Notes: generated by a model from the sequence alone, not told the origin. A stretch of 33,137 bases of DNA from an uncultured Christensenella sp. (GCA_910586345.1 CAJUHC010000014.1:1-33137), one strand, 5' to 3'; shown: positions 25,405 through 31,648, numbered from the stretch's first letter. Program-made: numbers and translations.

Positions 25405-25438
25405 GCCTTACGGAAAAAATTCCGTAAGGCTTTTTTTA
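25405..25438 (+). terminator. Intrinsic terminator of the 24273 lipoprotein
   Basis: GCCTTACGGAA/TTCCGTAAGGC (25405-25415 with 25420-25430) is followed by TTTTTTTA. Confidence 0.9.
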
Positions 25439-25466
25439 TTGAAAATATATTATTCGTAAGTATAAG
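25439..25466 (+). promoter_or_regulatory. Probable promoter of the 25513-26628 gene pair
   Basis: TTGAAA (25439-25444), a 16-nt spacer and TATAAG (25461-25466) follow the terminator directly and precede the ATG at 25513 by 46 nt. Confidence 0.55.
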
Positions 25467-25512
25467 ATTCATTCCAAACGGCAATAAATTTTCCGTAAGG
25501 AGGGTAAACTCT

Positions 25513-25932
25513 ATGCGGTTTTTGAAATTGCTGTCGGTAACGGTCTTAGCCGCCGCATTCATAGCAGCGTTGGCCGTCGTTCCGTCGAAACTGTGTTTCG
25601 AGAACGGAGAAAGTTATACTTTTTTCTGCGGCGACAGTTCGAAAAACTGCAAGGAAGTCACCGCCGTCTCGAACGCAGAATTTACAAAACTGCTGTTGCA
25701 GGACGTTTGCGGAGAAAGTACCGTATATCGGAATTTCAACCTCGAAGAATATCTTGAAACCGTCAACGGCGAAATAATATTCGTAGAAGAACTTTCCGAC
25801 AGTGTAAATTATTACTGCAAAGCAGACCTGCCTTACTCAGTCAATCTTTACGGCGAGGAAATAAATTTGCACGTCTGTATCAAACAGGACACCGTAAAGG
25901 TAGCCTCTCCGATAATTTTCGGCGGATATTGA
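25513..25932 (+). CDS. Small exported or membrane-anchored protein, family not recognised
   Basis: The 139-residue product has an N-terminal hydrophobic segment (about 5-24, MRFLKLLSVTVLAAAFIAAL) that is either a signal peptide or a single anchor. The outside part holds five cysteines (Cys28, 39, 46, 66, 102 and one near 117, by eye), which could pair. The C-terminal half (YSVNLYGEEINLHVCIKQDT then SPIIFGGY) looks beta-rich. A very good AAGGAGGG site precedes the ATG. It lies 48 nt before the M23 peptidase and is probably cotranscribed with it. I do not recognise a family. YwmB-type proteins near spoIID/spoIIQ were considered, but there is not enough to claim it. Confidence 0.75.
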   Translation: MRFLKLLSVTVLAAAFIAALAVVPSKLCFENGESYTFFCGDSSKNCKEVTAVSNAEFTKLLLQDVCGESTVYRNFNLEEYLETVNGEIIFVEELSDSVNYYCKADLPYSVNLYGEEINLHVCIKQDTVKVASPIIFGGY

Positions 25933-25980
25933 ATAAAAATCAAAACCGCTGTCAATATCATTTCTGAAAGGAGTTAAATT

Positions 25981-26628
25981 ATGAAAGAAGAAAACAGAAA
26001 AAACAAAAAGAAAATTTTACTCACCTATTTGATTCTTGCAGCTTGTCTGCTTGTAATTGCAGCTATCACCGTCACGGTAATCTTTACCGTTGACCGCAAA
26101 CCCGATTTATCGATTGACAATCCCAACAACGTTGTCAAGCCCGACGACGAAGACGATAAAAACAACGGCGGGAACAACAACGAAGACGAGGACAATAAAC
26201 CCACCGACGTTGAAACCGGATATAAAATTCCCGTTGAAAACGCAATCGTCACAACCAAATACGAATTCGCGCACAACGAAACGCTCGGACAGTACAGAGT
26301 TCATCAGGGAATCGATTTCGAAGGCAAGGCGGGCGACAGCGTTTGCGCGGTGCTTGACGGAACGATTACCGAAGTCGTAACCGACAGCACTATCGGCGAA
26401 AACTACGTCACAATAAGCCACGCAAACGGAGTAACGTCGACTTATAAGTATATCACCGCAAAAGACGGACTTAAAGCCGGCAATACAGTAAAACGCGGTG
26501 AAAATATAGGAACCATCGCCGCGGCAGGCGGTTACGAAATGAAGCAGGGCGAACACCTCCACTTCGAAATGAGCGTAAACGGTAAGTCCGCAGACCCCGA
26601 AACTTATCTCGATTTAGTAGAAAAATAA
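25981..26628 (+). CDS. Membrane-anchored M23 (LytM-type) peptidase, SpoIIQ-like layout
   Basis: The 215-residue product has a basic N-terminus, one membrane helix (about 12-36), an Asp/Asn-rich linker (about 42-76) and an M23 domain. Zinc ligands His108 and Asp112 (VHQGIDFEG) and His194 of the HLH motif (GEHLHFEM) are present, with His192 and His147 (ISHANG) as likely catalytic histidines, so the enzyme should be active. M23 proteins cut peptidoglycan cross-bridges or stems. The anchor-linker-M23 layout resembles SpoIIQ of clostridia, but many cell-wall hydrolases share it. GAAAGGAG precedes the ATG. A terminator follows at 26658. Confidence 0.88.
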   Translation: MKEENRKNKKKILLTYLILAACLLVIAAITVTVIFTVDRKPDLSIDNPNNVVKPDDEDDKNNGGNNNEDEDNKPTDVETGYKIPVENAIVTTKYEFAHNETLGQYRVHQGIDFEGKAGDSVCAVLDGTITEVVTDSTIGENYVTISHANGVTSTYKYITAKDGLKAGNTVKRGENIGTIAAAGGYEMKQGEHLHFEMSVNGKSADPETYLDLVEK

Positions 26629-26657
26629 AGATTATACCCTCCCTCTTATCAATTTAA

Positions 26658-26700
26658 AAGTCTCCGAAGCCGCGAAAACCGACTTCGGAGACTTGCTTTT
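26658..26700 (+). terminator. Intrinsic terminator of the M23 gene
   Basis: A 12-bp stem AAGTCTCCGAAG/CTTCGGAGACTT (26658-26669 with 26683-26694) is followed by GCTTTTATA. Confidence 0.85.
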
Positions 26701-26879
26701 ATAAACGATTTGCATTTATTCGGATAAAAATGTTAAAAAATGTAATTTTCTGTAATAAATGATAAATATTCGCAAATGTGAATACTAATAACTGAAAATT
26801 AACATATATTTTACTTATTATCATAGAATAGTGTTATAAAATAACAAAAATCAAATTTTAAAAATTTTTACAAATGTTA
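26701..26879. other. AT-rich spacer without a gene
   Basis: This is the gene-free part of the 26629-26945 gap. It is strongly AT-rich and has a small imperfect palindrome (TATTC at 26767 and GAATA at 26780) that could be an operator upstream of the small-peptide promoter. I see no coding frame, RNA gene or mobile-element end in it. Confidence 0.5.
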
Positions 26880-26909
26880 TTGACTAACAAATTCACAAGA
26901 TGCTATACT
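26880..26909 (+). promoter_or_regulatory. Sigma-A promoter of the 22-residue peptide gene
   Basis: TTGACT (26880-26885), an 18-nt spacer and TATACT (26904-26909) lie 37 nt before the ATG at 26946. Confidence 0.75.
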
Positions 26910-26945
26910 ACAACCGAAATTAAGAAACAAATAAGGAGGCGCAAT

Positions 26946-27014
26946 ATGAAATTCGTGAGCTGGTTACGTTATATAAATAGTCTGTTAAATCCTAATAAAC
27001 AAGAGAGAAGATAA
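26946..27014 (+). CDS. 22-residue amphipathic basic peptide
   Basis: A perfect AAGGAGG site (26933-26939) and a good promoter precede an ATG opening a 22-codon frame that begins MKFVSWLRYINSLL, continues NPNK and ends with three charged residues after Gln. Residues 2-15 form an amphipathic helix with Phe3, Leu7, Ile10 and Leu13/14 on one face. Pro16 then breaks the helix before a positively charged tail. There is no cleavable signal or cysteine. It could be a membrane-active toxin or phenol-soluble-modulin-like peptide, a signalling peptide, or a small membrane regulator. It is convergent with the Rhs cassette array and shares the hairpin at 27038-27060 as terminator. The expression signals are clear; the function is not. 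Confidence 0.7.
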   Translation: MKFVSWLRYINSLLNPNKQERR

Positions 27015-27037
27015 AATATAAATACGCTAAAAAGACA

Positions 27038-27060
27038 GCCCGCAGAAATATTCTGCGGGC
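27038..27060. terminator. Bidirectional terminator between the small peptide and the first Rhs-array gene
   Basis: GCCCGCAGAA/TTCTGCGGGC closes a 3-nt loop. A near-identical stem lies after the paralogous gene at 31649-31671, so the terminator was duplicated along with the gene. Confidence 0.8.
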
Positions 27061-27072
27061 GCTTCTTTAATA

Positions 27073-27492
27073 TTAGACTGCCGGATAATCCATCTCATTT
27101 ATTTTATATCTACGTATTACAAAACCATCGTTCGGAGTAATTTTGTATTCAGGTAATTCTTTTAATTTACATATTAACGCTTCACATTCGGCACGAGAAG
27201 CTTTTGGCTCGGATTTATATTCCAAATCAGTAGTAGTTTCGTCTTCCTCTTGTTTTGAATAATCGCGCGTTATCACGTAAACATATTTTTGATTGCGTTC
27301 CAAATCAACATCAAAGGATTTGATAACAAATTCCCTATTTAATAATTTGTTTTCAATACGTTCGTTTATTAACTGTTTTACAACATCCAAAGACGAAAAG
27401 TACCCGATTATAGAACATTCTTCAGAAATTTCGTCTTCCGGTTTTTCATATACATAATATTTAATACATTTTATAAAGTAGATTTTTGACAT
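27073..27492 (-). CDS. Orphan immunity-type protein, paralogue of 31685-32140
   Basis: The 139-residue soluble protein begins MSKIYFIKCIKYYVYEKPED. It shares whole segments with the 31685-32140 product: GYFSSLD, KSFDVDL-x-RNQKYVYVIT-x-DYS and SRAECEALICKLKELP. The DNA of the last segment is almost identical. I recognise no characterised family. AGGAG precedes the ATG. Upstream there is the Rhs junction remnant and promoter (27525-27588) but no toxin tail, while its paralogue still follows one. An immunity function is inferred from this position. Immunity genes without their toxin are common in such arrays. Confidence 0.75.
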   Translation of the reverse strand: MSKIYFIKCIKYYVYEKPEDEISEECSIIGYFSSLDVVKQLINERIENKLLNREFVIKSFDVDLERNQKYVYVITRDYSKQEEDETTTDLEYKSEPKASRAECEALICKLKELPEYKITPNDGFVIRRYKINEMDYPAV

Positions 27493-27524
27493 TAATTTCT
27501 CCTACGTATATTAATACCTGCTAC

Positions 27525-27588
27525 TGACGGCAAACGTTTCCTACAATCTTATTTTAACACTAATATTCAGGGTTTGTCAAGATAGAAT
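27525..27588 (-). repeat. Rhs junction remnant, copy shared with 32450-32506
   Basis: Read on the minus strand it begins TTCTATCTTGACA, which encodes F-Y-L-D of the Rhs core, and runs through a shared GTTAAAATAAGATT stretch and AACGTTTG. The copy at 32450-32506 matches at both ends. The frame is closed by stops soon after, so the rhs coding sequence here is decayed. Confidence 0.8.
27551..27580 (-). promoter_or_regulatory. Cassette-head promoter 1
   Basis: On the minus strand TTGACA (27575-27580), an 18-nt spacer and TAAAAT (27551-27556) precede the orphan immunity gene at 27073-27492. The -35 is part of the Rhs Leu-Asp codons at the junction. Confidence 0.65.
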
Positions 27589-27589
27589 T

Positions 27590-27615
27590 TAGTCTCCCGC
27601 GATTAAGGGAGACTA
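27590..27615 (-). terminator. Terminator of the 27629 gene
   Basis: TAGTCTCCC/GGGAGACTA (27607-27615 with 27590-27598) is followed on the minus strand by AATTCTATCTT, which is already the next cassette head. Confidence 0.7.
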
Positions 27616-27628
27616 TTTAATACTTCAT

Positions 27629-27925
27629 TTATTCATCGGGCAAATATTTATTTATAAAATTATTAAATTCTTCTTCATTGCAGTTTACTCTTCCAAAATA
27701 GCATTTATTATTTTTAAATCTATCCTGAGCATACCACCATATTAATTCACTGTCGCCGTTATTATACTCTACTAATATTACTTTAACGTTATTATGTATG
27801 TGAGTCGGGTCTCCCAACAAAAATTTATTAAATAGAATTTTATTAAATTCTTCCAAAAATTCGTCTTTATCTTCTATAACAACTATCGTCTCATAATCAT
27901 TATCAACTTGATTTACATTGGTCAT
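27629..27925 (-). CDS. Small acidic protein, probable orphan immunity protein
   Basis: The 98-residue product begins MTNVNQVDNDYETIVVIEDK. It is acidic and Asn-rich, with IWWYAQDRF in the middle, and has no signal peptide. I recognise no family. It lies 18 nt downstream of the small lipoprotein gene 27944-28054 and has its own terminator. The SD is weak, so it may depend on translation of the upstream gene. An immunity role is inferred only from its place in the array, and no matching toxin remains. Confidence 0.65.
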   Translation of the reverse strand: MTNVNQVDNDYETIVVIEDKDEFLEEFNKILFNKFLLGDPTHIHNNVKVILVEYNNGDSELIWWYAQDRFKNNKCYFGRVNCNEEEFNNFINKYLPDE

Positions 27926-27943
27926 ATATACGATACTTATCTG

Positions 27944-28054
27944 TTATATTTCCGTTACGTCGTACAGAAATTTATACGGCTGTTTCTTTATACATCCACA
28001 CGCAATGCACGTAAACGTTGCAAGTATTAAACATAATAATCTTATTCGTTTCAT
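27944..28054 (-). CDS. 36-residue lipoprotein-like peptide
   Basis: An ATG at 28054 with GAGAGGG 4 nt upstream opens a 36-codon frame starting MKRIRLLCLILATFTCIACG and then CIKKQPYKF. The basic start, hydrophobic core and a cysteine cluster at 16, 19 and 21 look like a signal with a lipobox-type end, although CIAC and ACGC are imperfect lipoboxes. The mature peptide would be under 20 residues. It stands where other cassettes carry a toxin tail. Possible roles are part of an immunity unit or a release or lysis-type lipoprotein as in colicin operons; neither can be shown from sequence. The Rhs remnant frame upstream ends in a TGA overlapping this ATG. Confidence 0.6.
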   Translation of the reverse strand: MKRIRLLCLILATFTCIACGCIKKQPYKFLYDVTEI

Positions 28055-28121
28055 TTAACCCTCTCTTTGTATTTTAGTATACGAATATAAAGTAAAACGG
28101 TATTGCAAGCGTCGTAGGTAT

Positions 28122-28151
28122 ATTCTACCACCGTTTCGATACAATTGTCAA
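28122..28151 (-). promoter_or_regulatory. Cassette-head promoter 2
   Basis: On the minus strand TTGACA (28146-28151), an 18-nt spacer and TAGAAT (28122-28127) lie in a Rhs core remnant encoding IDNCIETVVEYTYDAC. The remnant runs to about 28100 and matches the head at 31600-31633. It drives the lipoprotein and the 98-residue gene. Confidence 0.6.
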
Positions 28152-28167
28152 TAATGATAATTAATAT

Positions 28168-28192
28168 AAAGGGAAGCTTTAAGCTTCCCTTT
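28168..28192 (-). terminator. Terminator of the 28208 gene
   Basis: AAAGGGAAGC/GCTTCCCTTT forms a strong stem around TTTAA-type loop bases, 15 nt after the stop codon, followed on the minus strand by ATATTAATT. Confidence 0.7.
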
Positions 28193-28207
28193 ATTGAAGA
28201 ATTTTAG

Positions 28208-28507
28208 TCAATTTATCTCAACTATCTCAATTCTATCCCATAATTGTTTTAACGTAAAAGAACCCTTCCTGCCCATACGAAAAAGCTTAAATCCCTCTTT
28301 AAATGTATCATAAAAACCAACGCGCTCCGACCCATCGTCAGACAAATTAACGTCTATCCAATAAATGACGTTCCCGTTTAATAATTCATCTTTTTTAACG
28401 GTAATTTTACAATTTCTATAATGGGCATAGTCCTTTACTCTAAATTTCACCAAGTTTATACTATGAGAATTTAATGCTTCGATAATTTCATTATAATCTT
28501 TAATCAT
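28208..28507 (-). CDS. Probable immunity protein paired with the 28509 tail
   Basis: The 99-residue soluble protein begins MIKDYNEIIEALNSHSINLV and ends KQLWDRIEIVEIN. It is a mixed alpha/beta protein without recognised motifs. The ATG lies 1 nt after the stop of the toxin-like tail, the tight spacing expected for a toxin and immunity pair. The partner role is inferred from that. Confidence 0.72.
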   Translation of the reverse strand: MIKDYNEIIEALNSHSINLVKFRVKDYAHYRNCKITVKKDELLNGNVIYWIDVNLSDDGSERVGFYDTFKEGFKLFRMGRKGSFTLKQLWDRIEIVEIN

Positions 28508-28508
28508 T

Positions 28509-28832
28509 TTAACCTAAAAACTCTTTAATTAAATTAACTAATTCTTTAAAACCTAAGTTTTTTTTAGTTTTTCTTATATAACGATGCACTTCGACTAAAT
28601 CATCCCATATTTGCGGGTCGTTAACATCCAACCCTGCTTCACGAGCAACATCTCTAAACTGCTTATTTTGAGTTTGATTATTACCCGGTCTATTATCAGA
28701 AGCAAACAACACCGTAATACCCAAACCGCTAATTACTGCGCCAATACCCGCAACCGTGCCGCCTACAACGACCGCTCCTGCTCCTGCCGCAATTGTGCCT
28801 GCCGCAGCTGCACCGCCGCCCGCTATCGCCAT
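28509..28832 (-). CDS. Truncated Rhs tail: Gly/Ala linker plus small C-terminal domain
   Basis: The first 45 residues (MAIAGGGAAAAGTIAAGAGA and on to GLGITVLFA) are the same Gly/Ala-rich hydrophobic linker found in the 29469 tail. A 60-residue polar tip follows (KQFRDVAREAGLDVNDPQIW ... GFKELVNLIKEFLG), a family I do not recognise. The Rhs core is missing: the reading frame opens inside the linker with no SD at the ATG. It is best seen as a displaced toxin tip that kept only the linker as homology for recombination. Its partner 28208-28507 follows directly. Whether it is translated is doubtful. Confidence 0.7.
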   Translation of the reverse strand: MAIAGGGAAAAGTIAAGAGAVVVGGTVAGIGAVISGLGITVLFASDNRPGNNQTQNKQFRDVAREAGLDVNDPQIWDDLVEVHRYIRKTKKNLGFKELVNLIKEFLG

Positions 28833-28837
28833 TGCCG
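28703..28837 (-). repeat. Gly/Ala linker repeat, copy 1
   Basis: 135 bp that match 29693-29827 almost base for base, with part again at 32370-32446. The GC-rich linker stands out from the AT-rich tips, and in two of three copies it is the upstream limit of the retained Rhs sequence. Confidence 0.85.
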
Positions 28838-28860
28838 TATGATTTGGCTTGTTTATTTTA

Positions 28861-28888
28861 AGTATAACACTGTATTTGCATTTGTCAA
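28861..28888 (-). promoter_or_regulatory. Cassette-head promoter 3
   Basis: On the minus strand TTGACA (28883-28888), a 16-nt spacer and TATACT (28861-28866) lie about 30 nt upstream of the 28832 ATG. The best -10 of the six heads is here, although the Rhs flank is the most decayed. Confidence 0.65.
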
Positions 28889-28901
28889 TACAGCAAAATA
28901 A

Positions 28902-28922
28902 CGGAGAGCCTAAAGCTCTCCG
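28902..28922 (-). terminator. Terminator of the 28951 gene
   Basis: CGGAGAGC/GCTCTCCG (28915-28922 with 28902-28909) is followed on the minus strand by TTATTTTG. Confidence 0.8.
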
Positions 28923-28950
28923 CTACTTTTTTCACTTTAATAATTTACGT

Positions 28951-29460
28951 TTAGTCCGTTTTTTCGATTTGAAATTTTAAATCGTTCGGAATTGTACACC
29001 CCCATTCCTCACTCTCTTCTAAAACAGTTTTTAACAGTGTTAACGAAAATTCTTTTCCTGTTGTTTTTACACTTTCAAAATTCTTAATTTCTTCCACAGG
29101 AGTATTTACATCTATAAAATAAATTTCAAACCTGTTAATTCCTAACATAAATAATTTGTCAATCAAAATTTCAAAGATTTTAAACCGATCTATAAAGTTC
29201 TCTTTAAACGACTCTATGTCTTCACCGTCCCAAAGCCCATTCGGACTTAACAATTCATCGCTATGTCTATAAACAAAACTGTCCGATAACAAAAAATAAA
29301 TTTTAAATTCTGGTAAACTATTTAAATCGTAATAGTCCGAATTAAACGAAATGCCAATTCCGTTATCGAGTGCCGTCTGAATAAGTTCATTGACAACATA
29401 ACTTAACCTTTCATAATCCTTTATTTCATCAACAAAGTTAAATACGCACACTCTACTCAT
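28951..29460 (-). CDS. Probable immunity protein paired with the 29469 Rhs tail
   Basis: The 169-residue acidic soluble protein begins MSRVCVFNFVDEIKDYERLS. It has an alternating beta pattern such as INRFEIYFIDVNTPVEEI and many Asp, Glu and Phe residues, a common style of polymorphic-toxin immunity proteins. No known family is recognised. It starts 8 nt after the tail's stop, with an AGGAG-type site, and has its own terminator. The immunity role is inferred from the position. Confidence 0.72.
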   Translation of the reverse strand: MSRVCVFNFVDEIKDYERLSYVVNELIQTALDNGIGISFNSDYYDLNSLPEFKIYFLLSDSFVYRHSDELLSPNGLWDGEDIESFKENFIDRFKIFEILIDKLFMLGINRFEIYFIDVNTPVEEIKNFESVKTTGKEFSLTLLKTVLEESEEWGCTIPNDLKFQIEKTD

Positions 29461-29468
29461 ATTATCTC

Positions 29469-30335
29469 CTAAAACGGCAGAACAATTTCTTTAATAATTT
29501 TCCAAGAACCTTTTATAAATTTCCATATAAACTTATGAGTGTGCGGTAAAACACGACCTTGTTCTTTAAAAAAATGTGCACGACCGGAATAATCTCTACA
29601 GTATATTAAATTCCCGTTCTCATCATATATCCTATCAGAATAACCATTGCTTGTAAAAGAATTAGGTTTGCCGTGATGGTCGTTTGAGTTTGCAAACAAC
29701 ACCGTAATACCCAAACCGCTAATTATAGCGCCGATGCCCGCAACCGTGCCGCCTGCAACAACCGCTCCTGCTCCTGCCGCAATTGTGCCTGCCGCAGCTG
29801 CACCGCCGCCCGCTATCGCCATTGCCGCGCCGCCGCCTATCAGCGGTAGACCTGCCATTATCATTTCTCCGCCTGCGCCTATAAGCGCTCCGGATACTCC
29901 GCCGACCACCGCTCCGATTGCCGCGCCTTCTATTATCTCGCCCGCTAATTCCCAGTCCCGCGCTCCGTCTTCATATGCTTCTACTCCTTTTACCGTTCCG
30001 CCTATTACTCCGCCGATTATCGCTCCTACCACAAGCCCTATCAATAATGCCGTGAAGAACGCTCGCCCCGTCGGGTCCACGTTCATTACAGGATTGTTTC
30101 CGCAGTACGCGTAAAGGTTCAGTCCGTTCAGCGTTTCGGGGTCAGCGTATTCCACGGAGTCCGCATTTAAAAACCTGCCCGTTCTCGGGTCGTAGTATCG
30201 CGTTTGAAGATAGTATAATTCCGTTTCTTCGTCGTAGTAATATCCGCGGTACCTGTACGGATTGTAGGTTGCTATGTTATCCGTATCCTTAAATATTTTG
30301 CAGTTTCCATACGCATCGTAGCCATATTCTACCAT
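29469..30335 (-). CDS. Orphan Rhs C-terminal tail with core, linker and toxin tip
   Basis: The sequence carries the end of an Rhs protein. The YD-repeat piece MVEYGYDAYGNC comes first, then the Rhs-associated core YRYRGYYYDEETELYYLQTR, YYDPRTGRFLNADSVEYADP, LNLYAYCGNNPVMNVDPTG. A long Gly/Ala-rich, possibly membrane-active linker (about 95-220) follows, then a C-terminal tip (YDENGNLIYCRDYSGRAHFF ... VLPHTHKFIWKFIKGSW). Homology to the core extends upstream to about 30358 without a start codon, so the ATG at 30335 is an internal Met. Rhs tips are usually toxins released by cleavage after the core. Expression as it stands is uncertain. The partner is 28951-29460. Confidence 0.8.
   Translation of the reverse strand: MVEYGYDAYGNCKIFKDTDNIATYNPYRYRGYYYDEETELYYLQTRYYDPRTGRFLNADSVEYADPETLNGLNLYAYCGNNPVMNVDPTGRAFFTALLIGLVVGAIIGGVIGGTVKGVEAYEDGARDWELAGEIIEGAAIGAVVGGVSGALIGAGGEMIMAGLPLIGGGAAMAIAGGGAAAAGTIAAGAGAVVAGGTVAGIGAIISGLGITVLFANSNDHHGKPNSFTSNGYSDRIYDENGNLIYCRDYSGRAHFFKEQGRVLPHTHKFIWKFIKGSWKIIKEIVLPF
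29693..29827 (-). repeat. Gly/Ala linker repeat, copy 2
   Basis: It matches 28703-28837 over 135 bp with few changes. Here it is in its full context between the Rhs core and the tip, so it shows the parent arrangement. Confidence 0.85.
30084..30263 (-). repeat. Rhs core repeat, copy 1
   Basis: 180 bp encoding YRYRGYYYDEET ... CGNNPVM. It is nearly identical to 31358-31537, with a handful of substitutions. This is the region where homologous exchange of tips is expected. Confidence 0.9.
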
Positions 30336-30355
30336 TACCTTTCCGTTTTTGTCAA
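30326..30355 (-). promoter_or_regulatory. Cassette-head promoter 4, inside the Rhs core codons
   Basis: On the minus strand TTGACA (30350-30355), an 18-nt spacer and TAGAAT (30326-30331). The hexamers are the codons for Leu-Asp-Lys and Val-Glu-Tyr of YLDKNGKVMVEYGYD. A start near 30319 would lie downstream of the 30335 Met, so the transcript would serve the partner gene rather than the tail's first codons. Confidence 0.55.
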
Positions 30356-30367
30356 GATAGAAATATT

Positions 30368-30385
30368 CCCCCGCTACAGCGGGGG
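30368..30385 (-). terminator. Terminator of the HExxH gene
   Basis: CCCCCGC/GCGGGGG with a 4-nt loop, then AATATTTCTATC on the minus strand, which is the next cassette head. Confidence 0.75.
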
Positions 30386-30396
30386 ACCGTTGCCAA

Positions 30397-30852
30397 CTAT
30401 AAATTATTTTCGTATAGATATTCGTCTACTATGTAATTCGCCCATCTTGTCGCCATTATTTCAAGACTTCTTTTCGATTTAGTTTCATACTCATAAAAAT
30501 ACCATTGAAAATAATGCGTCAATTCGTGCGCCAACGCAAAAATGCGATAGTATTTATCGTCTTCCTGCACAAATTTGGTTGCGATATAAATACTCGGATA
30601 GTGGAATGTCTTATATTCCTCGTTTGAATAAAAAATTCCGTCGCAAAAGCCTCTTTTTTGAGACTTGAATTTAACCATAGAACTAAAAAAAATTTTACAA
30701 CGAATAGGAAACCAGTACTTTTTTGTCAGCCAACGGCAAAATTGCTTGCACCATTTTTTCTCTTCCTCGGAAATTCCGTCATCGAAAAATAGTCTAAGCC
30801 CTTTTGCATCGCTGTCGTTATAAAATTCCTTTTCGCTCTTCTCTATCCACAT
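30397..30852 (-). CDS. HExxH zincin-like protein in the immunity position of an Rhs cassette
   Basis: The 151-residue protein has ALAHELTHYFQWYF with His109, Glu110 and His113, and 18 residues later Glu131 in SLEIMATRWANYIVDEYL. HExxH followed by E-xx-A-xx-WA is the layout of small gluzincin-type metallopeptidases. The N-terminal half is basic and rich in Lys, Phe and Trp. There is no signal peptide. The ATG lies 1 nt after the stop of the Rhs tail 30854-31609, exactly where an immunity gene is expected. It may be an immunity protease that inactivates the toxin, a second effector, or an inactive zincin fold used for binding. The motif is seen; the role is open. Confidence 0.72.
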   Translation of the reverse strand: MWIEKSEKEFYNDSDAKGLRLFFDDGISEEEKKWCKQFCRWLTKKYWFPIRCKIFFSSMVKFKSQKRGFCDGIFYSNEEYKTFHYPSIYIATKFVQEDDKYYRIFALAHELTHYFQWYFYEYETKSKRSLEIMATRWANYIVDEYLYENNL

Positions 30853-30853
30853 A

Positions 30854-31609
30854 TTAAAACCAAATATTTGACAACAATTCAGTCAATATTACCGACTTAT
30901 TATTATGATGTTTATGGTCACGTCCCGGAGTATGTTTTTTAGGCGGTTTAGGTCTTCGTTTACCGTTTCGTGAGTTCCATCCTGGTTTTTCCCTTGATTT
31001 GTTTAAGTGTTCTTTGCCTTGTTTTATTATGCCTGGACGCTTGTAATAATTAGGGTTGTAAACATCATAAAAAATATTGTCATACCATTTCCATTCCAAG
31101 ACATCCGTAACCAACAAAGACAAATAGTCTTCCGTAATAAACGGTAGTGACTTTATATTATTACCTAAATAAATTCCACTTCCCGAATTAATAGTAATAT
31201 CATTAGCCAAATCACCGACAGCGTTTCCTATATCCTGAATTGCATTTTGTATGGGATGAAAAGTAATTTCTATCAATCCTAGCACAGCCGCCACAGCAGC
31301 TATTATACCGAGCCCAACAGCTGTTGACAGTGCAAACTCTCCGGTCGGGTCAAAACCCATTACAGGATTGTTTCCGCAGTACGCGTAAAGGTTCAGTCCG
31401 TTCAGCGTTTCGGGGTCAGCGTATTCCACGGAGTCCGCATTTAAAAACCTGCCCGTTCTCGGGTCGTAGTATCGCGCTTGAAGATAGTATAATCCCGTTT
31501 CTTCATCGTAGTAATATCCGCGGTACCTGTACGGATTTATTTCCGCCGTTCCTCCGACGTTCTTCGTTACCGTGCAATTTCCCCAAGCGTCGTAGCTATA
31601 TTCTACCAC
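30854..31609 (-). CDS. Orphan Rhs C-terminal tail with a basic His-rich tip
   Basis: The product has MVEYSYDAWGNC (YD repeat), the Rhs core YRYRGYYYDEETGLYYLQAR through CGNNPVMGFDPTG, then a different hydrophobic linker (LSTAVGLGIIAAVAAVLGLI) and a tip of about 150 residues. The end is very basic: GWNSRNGKRRPKPPKKHTPG, then RDHKHHNNK. The basic His-rich end would suit a nucleic acid target, but no nuclease family is recognised. Core homology reaches to about 31642 in frame, so the GTG at 31609 is not a proper start. Its partner is the HExxH gene 1 nt downstream. Like the other tails it is probably not expressed from its own start. Confidence 0.78.
   Translation of the reverse strand: MVEYSYDAWGNCTVTKNVGGTAEINPYRYRGYYYDEETGLYYLQARYYDPRTGRFLNADSVEYADPETLNGLNLYAYCGNNPVMGFDPTGEFALSTAVGLGIIAAVAAVLGLIEITFHPIQNAIQDIGNAVGDLANDITINSGSGIYLGNNIKSLPFITEDYLSLLVTDVLEWKWYDNIFYDVYNPNYYKRPGIIKQGKEHLNKSREKPGWNSRNGKRRPKPPKKHTPGRDHKHHNNKSVILTELLSNIWF
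31358..31537 (-). repeat. Rhs core repeat, copy 2
   Basis: Nearly identical to 30084-30263 over 180 bp. The tips beyond it are unrelated, the usual sign of tip exchange. Confidence 0.9.
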
Positions 31610-31629
31610 CGTTTCGATACAATTGTCAA
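31600..31629 (-). promoter_or_regulatory. Cassette-head promoter 5, inside the Rhs core codons
   Basis: On the minus strand TTGACA (31624-31629), an 18-nt spacer and TAGAAT (31600-31605). The surrounding codons read AVIDNCIETVVEYSYDAWGN. It is identical through the hexamers to head 2 at 28122-28151. Confidence 0.55.
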
Positions 31630-31648
31630 TAACGGCAATTTAAAAGTT

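Noticed and set aside
26701..28207. Mobile-element ends (IS or phage) around the Rhs array
   Set aside because: No transposase, integrase or terminal inverted repeats are visible. The repeats are explained by Rhs core and linker homology.
29734..30114. Pro/Ala-rich plus-strand frame
   Set aside because: It is the antisense of the Gly/Ala-rich Rhs linker; the repetitive codons keep the frame open.
29469..30335. ATG at 30335 as the true start of a complete toxin gene
   Set aside because: Rhs core homology continues upstream of it, and the SD-like AAAGG is too close to the ATG. It is an internal Met of a truncated rhs gene.
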